This document shows positions 27,891-35,823 of a DNA stretch of 64,000 bases, piece by piece. The notes under the pieces are model-generated. The model did not search any database and was not told the origin of the DNA. It saw only the letters and a list, made by a program, of their open reading frames with translations. Numbering within the stretch: the first letter of the stretch is position 1; each line of letters opens with the position of its first letter. A program made the position numbers and the translations under genes. Source of the DNA: Marinilactibacillus piezotolerans (GTDB lineage Bacteria; Bacillota; Bacilli; Lactobacillales; Carnobacteriaceae_A); NCBI RefSeq assembly GCF_900169305.1, contig NZ_FWDP01000004.1, positions 1,116,001-1,180,000 of the forward strand. The letters are read 5' to 3'.

Positions 27891-28108
27891 AAAAGCCCCT
27901 CCAATGAAGGAGCGGCTTTCTAATTAAAAATAAATGACTTATACAGTTATTTCGGAGCTAAAATACTATTCAAATTATACTACTGAGTTTCTCATTTAAA
28001 CAACACAGTCCCTACCTCTACCATGTCCTTACAACTCTCAAGTTGTGCCAGATCGATTAAACTTCGTTAAAACGATTTTATATAATGTTTCATATCTATT
28101 CTTAATGT
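27891..28108 (-). ncRNA. Putative free-standing small RNA, about 215 nt
   Basis: Minus-strand promoter TTGCTT (28137-28142), 16-bp spacer, TATAAT (28115-28120). About 215 nt downstream is a strong terminator (AAAGCC...GGCTTTT with CTCC/GGAG inner pairs, 27892-27919). No convincing ORF lies between. The transcript contains a hairpin ACAACTTGAGAGTTGT. It matches none of the RNA families I can recall by eye (6S, tmRNA, RNase P, T-box). It sits between trmN6 and the ANT(6)-like gene, away from either start. Confidence 0.5.
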
Positions 28109-28229
28109 AGTTATATTATACCATACGTACGTTAGAAAGCAATTATTCTGCTTTACCTGCCTCCTCTTTTTATCCAGCAGATATCAGGTTGCTCTAAATC
28201 GATGTATTTAGTTCAAGCAGGTTTCTTTT

Positions 28230-29084
28230 TTATCTCTTTAAGTAACTCAAAGTATAATTCATACTATTAGCTGCTTCTTCTCGATTATAATTAAAGTGAT
28301 TTTTTTCAGCCGATTCTTTTGCACAGCTATCAAATTTCCGCTGCAGTATAATCAGAGCTTCTGACAGCTTTTCTAGTGAACTCAAATTCAGCAGTTTTAA
28401 AATATCCGCTCTTTCTTGTTCATCCAGATATTCCAATAGATACTTATAACTTTTCCCTATATTTATTCTATAATCGAAGCGGTCCGCAATCGACCAGCTC
28501 AAAAGCTTTAAGTATTCTTGAAAGCAGATCATTCGAAAATGCGATTCTGCATAAAGCAGTTCATTGCGGCAAATGCCTTTTACCACATACGTTGAAACCC
28601 ACCAGAATTCGTTGCAGCAGTTTTTGAATTCTTTTTCAGTCGGCTGTTTCTGCCAGTAGATTTCATCATTAGTATACAGATCATCCGGTAACAGGGCTTT
28701 TGGATCATATAGAATGATTCCTACCGGATCTTCTTTTCTCCAATCTTCTATCTTCGACACTGGACATATACCCAAATCGATTCGATTGCCATCGGTAAAC
28801 AACATGAGAAAATTAAAGCGTTCGTTCAAATCCAATGGACCTTCAGCGAAATCAGCAGGGGTTTGCAGCAGCAGCCTTTGCCCGAAAGCATTGATCCAGT
28901 TTCTTTCTTCTACTAACTCCTGCATTTTTTCATATTTTACAAAATATACGATATCATAATCTTGAAACTCATCTATCCGGGCATTTAGATTAGCTCTTGA
29001 GCCGTTCATGGCGATCGCCTCTACTCCTTCTATAGAAGCAGCCACCTCAAAAATCGTATGCATCATTTCGTCGCAGCTTCTCAT
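28230..29084 (-). CDS. Aminoglycoside 6-adenylyltransferase, ANT(6)/AadK-like
   Basis: 284-aa nucleotidyltransferase that in known members transfers AMP to the 6-OH of streptomycin. Seen: the NT motif AMNGSRANLNARIDEFQDYDI with the metal-binding Asp pair, DGNRIDLGI (third Asp), and the ANT(6) C-terminal helical domain with NEFWWVSTYVVKGI and RMICFQEYLKLLSW. AAAGGAGAAACC precedes the ATG. The length equals AadK/AadE. It is probably a chromosomal intrinsic gene, since no mobile element adjoins it; actual resistance cannot be inferred. Confidence 0.88.
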   Translation of the reverse strand: MRSCDEMMHTIFEVAASIEGVEAIAMNGSRANLNARIDEFQDYDIVYFVKYEKMQELVEERNWINAFGQRLLLQTPADFAEGPLDLNERFNFLMLFTDGNRIDLGICPVSKIEDWRKEDPVGIILYDPKALLPDDLYTNDEIYWQKQPTEKEFKNCCNEFWWVSTYVVKGICRNELLYAESHFRMICFQEYLKLLSWSIADRFDYRINIGKSYKYLLEYLDEQERADILKLLNLSSLEKLSEALIILQRKFDSCAKESAEKNHFNYNREEAANSMNYTLSYLKR

Positions 29085-29120
29085 GGTTTCTCCTTTCGAA
29101 ATCCTTTATTTTTAGCAGTG

Positions 29121-29975
29121 TTATGAACGCTTCAAAGCATCTATGACTTCATTTCCATCTTCACTCCACTGAATCATTCGGTACTGAGCATCATGATAAA
29201 AAATCAGCTTTGCATTTTCTTGTCTGGCGATTTCTCCCCATTTCAGCTTGGCAGCAATAGAATCCATTGGATAGTCATCCAATCCTGTAACCCATAGCGG
29301 ATTCTGATGCGCATGTGTCGGCATAATATCTGCCATATGCAGCAGTGTCTCTCCCTTTTGCGTCAATTTCACGATAGAATGTCCTTTACTATGCCCTCCA
29401 GTATGAAACAGTTCAATACCAGGAACCACTTCTACATGTTTATCAAATAGGATAACCTGATTCTGAATCGGTTCCCAATTTTCCTGCCGGTAAGTACTTT
29501 GCGTCCGCAAATTCGGATACCGCACTTCATCCCATTCGACCGTATTGATGTAAATTACTGCATTAGGAAAAGTCGTCTGATAGGTTCCTTTAACAAATTG
29601 TGTCAGCCCGCTCGCATGATCTGCATGCATATGCGTCATCAGCACAACGTCAATCTCTTCTCGTTTCAATCCAGCCTGTTCGAAACTGGCTTCTATTTTT
29701 ACTCTCTCTTCAATTCCGCTATGTTTGATTTCTTTTTCTGTCAGTTTATCCACATTTATTCCGGTATCGATTAAATAATTTTTTTGCTGGTATTGAATCC
29801 AGATCATGTCTGTTGCCAGCTTTATTTGATTCTGCTCATTTACCGAATACTTTCTGGACCATACTGCCTTCGGTACCGGACCAAACATCGTTCCGCCATC
29901 CAACTGAGTCATGACGCCTTCTAACCAGGTGATCGTCATTTCATGAAATTTTAGTGAATCAAGTATTTTACTCAT
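29121..29975 (-). CDS. Metallo-beta-lactamase-fold hydrolase (YtnP/AHL-lactonase type)
   Basis: 284 aa. The zinc motif MTHMHADHASGL (HxHxDH) is followed by a conserved His in FHTGGHSKGHS and Asp in LHMADIMPTH, the arrangement of quorum-quenching lactonases such as YtnP/AiiA. The N-terminus EMTITWLEGVMTQLDGGTMFG is typical of YtnP. AGGAG precedes the ATG. It is 36 bp upstream of the ANT(6)-like gene and probably cotranscribed with it. The true substrate is unknown. 29976-30230 contains no gene. Confidence 0.85.
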   Translation of the reverse strand: MSKILDSLKFHEMTITWLEGVMTQLDGGTMFGPVPKAVWSRKYSVNEQNQIKLATDMIWIQYQQKNYLIDTGINVDKLTEKEIKHSGIEERVKIEASFEQAGLKREEIDVVLMTHMHADHASGLTQFVKGTYQTTFPNAVIYINTVEWDEVRYPNLRTQSTYRQENWEPIQNQVILFDKHVEVVPGIELFHTGGHSKGHSIVKLTQKGETLLHMADIMPTHAHQNPLWVTGLDDYPMDSIAAKLKWGEIARQENAKLIFYHDAQYRMIQWSEDGNEVIDALKRS

Positions 29976-30230
29976 CCGTTATGCTCCTATCTGTTTCCTT
30001 TATTTAAAACTGTCTGTCATCTTTTTCATTGCCGATTATGCTTTACTGAACAGCAACTCAATAAAGGGATTCAAGAAGGTTATACCTTTTGAGTTGATTT
30101 CATAAAAGTCTCGGATTGTTTCTTAACCTTAACATAATGACCTTGAAGTAGAACCGTTGCTCCATTATTTTCAGATTTCCAAGCTCCTATTCACTCTTAG
30201 TTTAACGCCTTTATGTTCCTTTATGTATAA

Positions 30231-30275
30231 AAAAAATCGTCCTGCACACAATACTTAGCTGCGCGCAGGACGGTT
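30231..30275 (-). terminator. Terminator of the APC permease
   Basis: AATCGTCCTGC pairs with GCAGGACGGTT (to about 30275), with an A8 run at its left that is a T-run on the minus strand. Confidence 0.85.
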
Positions 30276-30281
30276 TAACGG

Positions 30282-31643
30282 TTAGTCTTTCACTGTTTTC
30301 CTTTGATAATAATAGTATCCTGCTATACAGACAAGCAGTGAAAAAACCAAGAAAAACGGTACGAATGTCGGATTTGAAAAGATTCCGCCAACGAGAATAA
30401 TCAAAGAACCAAGCGTTCCGAAGACTGGTGCTACATAGCCTAAGAAAACATTCTGAATTGTTCCGACTCGTTTCAACTGAATAACTTTAAGATAGAGTAC
30501 CGCGTATGCCAAGTAACTGAAAATAATGGCAATTTCGCTGACGTCTCCACCTGATAATAGATTTGTTTTCTGCGTTATATAATGTAAAAACATCCAGCCC
30601 AGACTGAGGACAAAGGCAAAGGTAGCAGAGGCTGGTGAAAGTTCCCTTTCTGGATCGATTTCGGCAATCTTGTCACTCATTGGGATCATATTCTTAGTCG
30701 CCAGTGCTTGCGGCAGACGGATAAATCCTAATGTCAACCCATTTACAACCCCTAAAACTGCAATCAAGACAAACGTCAGGATAATGGATTCTCCCATTGG
30801 TCCCAGCAGTTCGGTACCGATCTGATTGATTGCACCGTCTCCTGTAGAAAGAATATATTCTTCTCCAACGATGGAGACTGTTCCTATAAAGTAGGCTAGA
30901 TAAACGCCAAGTACGATCAGCGGTCCAATTGTTAAGGCAATCGGCATATTGCGTTTCGCATTTTTCACTTCTGGTGTAATGGTCGTTGAGATGACCCATC
31001 CTTCAAATGAGAATGCCATTGGTGCTAAAGCGGCCAACCAGCCCAGCCCTACTGAACTTGTCCCAATTTCAACGACTTCACTTGGTATTTCCGGCATTGG
31101 TGCGCTCCAGAAAATACCAGCAATGCCAATTCCGATCAAAGGAATCAGTTTAATAAAGGTCGTTATATTCTGAAATCTTCCGCCGGCTTTTAACGAAAGA
31201 TAATTCATCGCAAATAGAAATGACAAATACACCAGTCCAATGCCAATTTGCATTTCCAGCGTTGAAGATAAGCCAAACAGCATCGTCGTATAGATTCCTG
31301 CTACCCATGACACAACAACGGTGATCGTTGGTAAGTAGACCCACATCTGAAACCAGCCGAATGCACTAGCCGCAGAAGAAGAGATAAATTCTTCAAAATA
31401 ACCAACGACTCCGCCGATTTTTGTTGTTCTGCTTGCCAGTTCTGTTAGAGTGATACTACCGAAAATCACACATAGTGCACCAATACAAAATACTATAATA
31501 CCTAAAACAACATCGCCGCCGGTATAAGTCAGGATATCGTCTGCTTTAAAAAAGATACCCGATCCGACACAGATGCCTACAATCATGGACAAAGCAGTCA
31601 GTAATCCATAATGCTGCTTGATGCCCTTCGTTTTTTCTTCCAC
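30282..31643 (-). CDS. APC-superfamily amino acid permease (SteT-like)
   Basis: 453 aa with 12 predicted membrane helices. Helix 1 carries the substrate motif VGICVGSGIFF (G-S-G-I-F), typical of the LAT/SteT group, which exchange neutral amino acids. GTG start at 31643 with AGGAGC 7 nt upstream. It is a single gene with its own terminator. The 5' region contains a dyad GTATATCTCAGAATATAC (31718-31735), and GAATATAC recurs near 31678, so a repressor pair is possible. The exact substrate is not inferable. Confidence 0.87.
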   Translation of the reverse strand: MEEKTKGIKQHYGLLTALSMIVGICVGSGIFFKADDILTYTGGDVVLGIIVFCIGALCVIFGSITLTELASRTTKIGGVVGYFEEFISSSAASAFGWFQMWVYLPTITVVVSWVAGIYTTMLFGLSSTLEMQIGIGLVYLSFLFAMNYLSLKAGGRFQNITTFIKLIPLIGIGIAGIFWSAPMPEIPSEVVEIGTSSVGLGWLAALAPMAFSFEGWVISTTITPEVKNAKRNMPIALTIGPLIVLGVYLAYFIGTVSIVGEEYILSTGDGAINQIGTELLGPMGESIILTFVLIAVLGVVNGLTLGFIRLPQALATKNMIPMSDKIAEIDPERELSPASATFAFVLSLGWMFLHYITQKTNLLSGGDVSEIAIIFSYLAYAVLYLKVIQLKRVGTIQNVFLGYVAPVFGTLGSLIILVGGIFSNPTFVPFFLVFSLLVCIAGYYYYQRKTVKD

Positions 31644-31717
31644 TTCTTTGCTCCTTTAATGCTTCATTTTTTTGATAGAATATACTCGATTAAAATGAAT
31701 ATTGTTTTCAAAATAAA

Positions 31718-31735
31718 GTATATCTCAGAATATAC
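31718..31735. promoter_or_regulatory. Dyad upstream of the APC permease
   Basis: GTATAT-TCTCAG-spaced ATATAC inverted repeat, about 75 bp upstream of the GTG start; the half-site GAATATAC recurs at about 31678. A candidate operator. 31736-31864 holds no other feature. Confidence 0.35.
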
Positions 31736-31864
31736 CAGAAAATTCAGCTTAAAGAAAGACGTTCGCAGATCCTTTTATAATTTGTTATGCAGATTTTATT
31801 CACTTTGATTTCCACTAATAACGACCAGTATCATATGACCGATAACAGCCGACTCACTAATCGA

Positions 31865-32425
31865 TTATACGTACTCTCCATTCTTCCATAAGACAACAGC
31901 TTCCGCTGTCAGTGATGCCTGAACATCAATGATGCGCTGATTAGAACTGCCTCTGAAAGCTAAGTTCAAATCTTTTTTATTCAGTTCAAAACGGCCGTCT
32001 ACCACTACGTCTAAATAAGAAAGCAGAATCTTTTTATCCTTAGATCCGCGCATCAGTTCTTCCCAAGTATAGCCAGACCATGACCAAATATCTTTTGACG
32101 CTCCATATTCTTCTCGTACACGACTGCAGAGCTGTATCGTTACTTCTGTGTTCAAAAATGGTTCTCCACCCAAAAGCGTAAGCCCCTGACAGTAGTCTGC
32201 ATTTAAATCTTCAATAATCTGATCCTCCAGCGCTCTTGAATATGGTTTTCCATATGCAAAATTCTGTGCTGCTTTATTATAACAACCTTTGCAGGCAAAA
32301 GGACATCCACTGACATAGAGACTGCACCGGACACCTTCTCCATCTACAAAATTATATGGTTTGTAGTCGGCGATATACTGCTTGCTGAATTGTTTTGACG
32401 TCCAGGAGACTGGATCAACTGCCAA
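31865..32425 (-). CDS. nrdG: Anaerobic ribonucleotide reductase activating protein
   Basis: 186-aa radical-SAM activase that puts the glycyl radical on NrdD. The cluster motif is CPFACKGCYN (CxxxCxxC) near residues 41-49, followed by LTLLGGEPFLN. The start is a TTG at 32425 with AAAGGAG 9 nt upstream, inside the last codons of nrdD (11-bp overlap), so the two are translationally coupled. Last gene of the nrd cluster. Confidence 0.95.
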   Translation of the reverse strand: MAVDPVSWTSKQFSKQYIADYKPYNFVDGEGVRCSLYVSGCPFACKGCYNKAAQNFAYGKPYSRALEDQIIEDLNADYCQGLTLLGGEPFLNTEVTIQLCSRVREEYGASKDIWSWSGYTWEELMRGSKDKKILLSYLDVVVDGRFELNKKDLNLAFRGSSNQRIIDVQASLTAEAVVLWKNGEYV

Positions 32426-34619
32426 GTGGATCGTCTCCTTTCATATGCTTGATTCTAGAGGCGATTTCTTTATGTCTGCCTTCTACCATTGGCCGTTTTT
32501 GAGGGTTTCCAAGGTACCCGCAAGTTCTTTTTACAACGTCGCATGTTTCAGGATCAGTGTTGCCGCATTCCGGACATTTAAACCCAAATTCTGTCGGTTT
32601 AAAATCTCCTTCAAATCCGCACGCATAACAATGATCAATCGGTGTATTCGTTCCTAAATACCCGACTTTGTCATAAGCATAGTCCCACACTGCTTCTAAT
32701 GCTTTCAAGTTCGTCTGCAGTTTCGGATATTCACAGTAATGAATGAATCCTCCGCTCGTATAAGCAGCGTAGTCTTTTTCAAAATCAATTTTTTCAAATG
32801 GTGTTGGATTTTTTCTGACATCATAATGGAAGCTGTTCGTATAATACCCTTTATCTGTAATATCTTCTATGATCCCGTACCTTTCGGTATCCAGTTTACA
32901 AAAGCGGTCTGTCAGGCTTTCGCTTGGTGTAGAATATACACTGACATGAAGGTCAGTCTCATTCCCCCATTGATCAGCCTTTTCTTTCAGCTTGCGGACA
33001 ATATCCAATGTGAAAACTTTTGCTTCTGTATTTTTTTCCCACCCACTGCCGTAAAACGCTGTCGCTGCTTCGTATAATCCGATATATCCAACAGATGCTG
33101 TCGCTCTGCGATTTAAAAAGAGCTGCTCTACTTTATCCTGTTTGATCAGCCGCTTTCCAAAAGCACCGTGCATATATAAAATCGGCGCATTTTCTGGTAA
33201 AGCATCCATTACTCTATAAGCTTTAAAGATCAGTGCATCATGCAAAACGTCCAATCGTTCTTCCAGGATTGCCCAGAAACGAGACTGATCTCCGCCTGCC
33301 TCCATAGCAATTCGTGGTATATTCAAGGTAACAACACCTAGATTCATTCTTCCGGCGTTAACTTCTTCTCCTTTTTCATTTTTCCATCCTTGCAGGAATG
33401 ATCTGCATCCCATCGGTGTTTTAAAGCTTCCTGTCAGTTCAACGATTTTGTCGTAAGATAAAATATCAGGGTACATCCGTTTAGCAGAACAAGCCAGCGC
33501 CAGCTGTTTGACCTCATAATTAGGATCCCCTTCTTCTAGGTTTACCCCTCTTTTCAATGTGAAAATCAGTTTTGGAAAAATAGCGGTGCGCTTTTCTTTT
33601 CCAAGTCCATTCAGCCTGACTTGTAAAATCGCCTTTTGGATTTCGCTTTCCAGCCAGCTGGTACCTAACCCGAACCCTACACTTGTGAAAGGTGTCTGAC
33701 CTTGAGAAGTGTATAAAGTATTGATTTCATATTCTAGACTTTGCATCGCATCATAAATATCTTTTGTCGTTTTTTCTTTCGCAAACGCCGTTTGAATCTC
33801 TGATCCTTCAATCCACTGTTTAGCTGTTTTTAAATGCTTTTCATAATTCAATGCAGCATAAGGTGCCAATACCTCATCGATCCGATCAAAACTGCAGCCG
33901 CCATATTGGCTTGAAGCCACATTTGCAATAATTTGAGCCGTTTGAGCGGTTGCTGTCTGAATTGACCTGGGCGGCTCAACTTCAGCATTGCCGATTTGGA
34001 ATCCTTTTTCAAACATCTCTGCGAAATCGATCAAACAGCAGTTGCTCATAGGAGAATAGGGTGTATAGTCTAAATCATGGTAGTGGATATCGCCCTTTTC
34101 ATGGGCATGTGCAACATGTTCCGGCAGCATTCTCAGACCGACAGCTTTTCCTACAATACCGGCGGTCAGATCACGCTGTGTGTTAAACACCTTACTGTCT
34201 TTATTAGCATTTTCATTGACTATGTCTCTATCTTTTGCTACTAGGCTTTGAATCATCTTGTTGACATCCCGCCGTCGCTCTCGTTCAAGCAGCTTTCTTT
34301 TCTTCATGTCTGTATAAGTCATGATAAACTGAGGTAATCCAACTTCATTTAACGTATTTTTTAAAATGTGTTCTATCTCACAAGAGTCAATAAATAAATG
34401 ACCCCCTTTTAATACTTTTTCTTCTACAGACTGTATGATTGTCATCCAATCTGTTTCGGTTACAGCAGTCTGATGATCTGCGGCAATCCTTTCTATGATC
34501 CTTTTCAATTTGTTGCGGTTGTAAGTCTGTGTACTTCCATCTCTTTTGGTAATCATCCAGTCCAATGGTTGTTCCAGTTCCAGATTAGTATGACTTTGCG
34601 TACGATATGTATCTTGCAT
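32415..34619 (-). CDS. nrdD: Anaerobic (class III) ribonucleoside-triphosphate reductase
   Basis: 734 aa. An N-terminal ATP-cone (residues about 20-115, ITKRDGSTQTYNRNKLKRII) is followed by the catalytic barrel, a zinc site near the C-terminus (CYACGFEG, CPECGNTD) and the glycyl-radical loop RTCGYLGNP. It reduces NTPs without oxygen using formate. It is preceded by a hairpin (34686-34726) that separates it from nrdF, and by a Rex-like half-site, so it may be transcribed separately under anaerobiosis. GGGG precedes the ATG. Confidence 0.96.
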   Translation of the reverse strand: MQDTYRTQSHTNLELEQPLDWMITKRDGSTQTYNRNKLKRIIERIAADHQTAVTETDWMTIIQSVEEKVLKGGHLFIDSCEIEHILKNTLNEVGLPQFIMTYTDMKKRKLLERERRRDVNKMIQSLVAKDRDIVNENANKDSKVFNTQRDLTAGIVGKAVGLRMLPEHVAHAHEKGDIHYHDLDYTPYSPMSNCCLIDFAEMFEKGFQIGNAEVEPPRSIQTATAQTAQIIANVASSQYGGCSFDRIDEVLAPYAALNYEKHLKTAKQWIEGSEIQTAFAKEKTTKDIYDAMQSLEYEINTLYTSQGQTPFTSVGFGLGTSWLESEIQKAILQVRLNGLGKEKRTAIFPKLIFTLKRGVNLEEGDPNYEVKQLALACSAKRMYPDILSYDKIVELTGSFKTPMGCRSFLQGWKNEKGEEVNAGRMNLGVVTLNIPRIAMEAGGDQSRFWAILEERLDVLHDALIFKAYRVMDALPENAPILYMHGAFGKRLIKQDKVEQLFLNRRATASVGYIGLYEAATAFYGSGWEKNTEAKVFTLDIVRKLKEKADQWGNETDLHVSVYSTPSESLTDRFCKLDTERYGIIEDITDKGYYTNSFHYDVRKNPTPFEKIDFEKDYAAYTSGGFIHYCEYPKLQTNLKALEAVWDYAYDKVGYLGTNTPIDHCYACGFEGDFKPTEFGFKCPECGNTDPETCDVVKRTCGYLGNPQKRPMVEGRHKEIASRIKHMKGDDPLGS

Positions 34620-34661
34620 AACGGTTCCCCTTTCTTGATCGCTTGCTTTTTACGGTTTTAT

Positions 34662-34677
34662 GCGTAAATATTCACAA
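34662..34677 (-). promoter_or_regulatory. Rex-like site before nrdD
   Basis: Minus-strand TTGTGAATATTTACGC keeps the left half TTGTGAA of the Rex operator but only part of the right half. A TATAAT overlaps its upstream edge. Weak evidence for redox control of nrdDG. Confidence 0.3.
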
Positions 34678-34685
34678 TTATATTT

Positions 34686-34726
34686 AAAAGCAGATCCTGC
34701 TCAATACGGCAGCAGGATTCGCTTTT
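34686..34726 (-). terminator. Hairpin between nrdF and nrdD
   Basis: AAAAGC/GCTTTT arms with an AATCCTGCT/AGCAGGAT inner stem, then TTTTAAATAT. A full or partial terminator after nrdF. Confidence 0.65.
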
Positions 34727-34744
34727 ACTATTTTTATTTACAGT

Positions 34745-35704
34745 TTAATACCATTTCACGTAGTCTTCATCTTCCATTGTTTCAAGCATACCCAACAAGT
34801 AGCCGTTTCCGACTTGAGAAAAGAAATCATGGTTGCTGGTTCCAGTGGAGATTCCGTTCATGATGATGGGATCGACATCTTCTGCTGTGTCCGGGAACAA
34901 TGGATCGAACCCTAGATTCTGCAAAGCTTTGTTGGCATTATAGCGCAAGAACACTTCCACACGCTCCGTCCAGCCAATTGCTCCATAAAGATAATCTGTA
35001 TACTCTGTTTCATTCTGATATAACTTGAACAATAAATCATACGTCCAGTTTTTCAGGTCTTCTTGTTCTTCTTCGGAAAGCTGGTTGTATCCAATCTGGA
35101 ATTTATAGCCGATATACGTACCGTGAACAGATTCATCTCTTAAAATCAGTTTAATAATCTCTGCCACGTTCGTCATTTTACTATTTCCCAAGTAGTGCAG
35201 TGGTGCAAAGAATCCTGAATAGAATAAGAACGACTCTAAAAATACACTGGCTACTTTTTTCTGCAGATCTGTTCCTTCTTGATAGATTGCGTTAACGATC
35301 TGGGCTTTTTTCTGCAGCATTTCATTAGAATGTGTCCAGTCAAAAATCTGGTCGATTTCTGACTTAGTGTTTAACGTACTGAAAATCGCACTGTAGCTTT
35401 TTGCGTGCATAGATTCCATGAATTCAATATTGTTGTACACGGCCTCTTCATGCTGCGTACGGATATTTTTCTTCAAGGCTTCGATACCGTCTTGCGACTG
35501 TAACGTATCCAACAGTGTCAAACCGCCGAATACTTTTGCCATCATATCTTTTTCTTCAAAAGACAGTTTACTCCAGTCGCTCAAGTCGTTGGAAAGCGGA
35601 ATACGCGTATCTGTCCAGAACTGCTCTACCAGCTTTTCCCACGTCAATTTGTCGATCATATCATCGATTTTATTCCAGTTAATAGCTTTATAGGTTTCAG
35701 TCAT
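34745..35704 (-). CDS. nrdF: Class Ib ribonucleotide reductase small subunit
   Basis: 319-aa di-metal (Mn/Fe) protein that makes the tyrosyl radical for NrdE. Ligand motifs typical of NrdF are seen: NIEFMESMHAKSYS (Glu, Glu, His) and LRDESVHGTYIGYKFQ (Glu, His). The C-terminal peptide EDEDYVKWY is the NrdE-docking tail. The start at 35704 has GGAG 7 nt upstream; the frame is open to 35755 but lacks a site there. It follows nrdE by about 120 bp. Confidence 0.96.
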   Translation of the reverse strand: MTETYKAINWNKIDDMIDKLTWEKLVEQFWTDTRIPLSNDLSDWSKLSFEEKDMMAKVFGGLTLLDTLQSQDGIEALKKNIRTQHEEAVYNNIEFMESMHAKSYSAIFSTLNTKSEIDQIFDWTHSNEMLQKKAQIVNAIYQEGTDLQKKVASVFLESFLFYSGFFAPLHYLGNSKMTNVAEIIKLILRDESVHGTYIGYKFQIGYNQLSEEEQEDLKNWTYDLLFKLYQNETEYTDYLYGAIGWTERVEVFLRYNANKALQNLGFDPLFPDTAEDVDPIIMNGISTGTSNHDFFSQVGNGYLLGMLETMEDEDYVKWY

Positions 35705-35823
35705 TTCTCGTCTCCTCGTCCAGTCTATGTCGTTTGGTTTTCCGTTGCCGACCATCTGCCGTTTATTCCACCTTAACTGCTTTGTCTAGGTTGCAATAAA
35801 TCAGCTTTTCTTATCTTATTTAA

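Noticed and set aside
27891-28108. 6S RNA or tracrRNA
   Set aside because: The ends do not pair into a long closing stem as in 6S RNA, and there is no CRISPR-Cas locus or repeat anti-sequence in the window.
28230-29084. Acquired resistance cassette
   Set aside because: No transposase, integron or base-composition break flanks the ANT(6)-like gene; it is treated as a chromosomal homologue.
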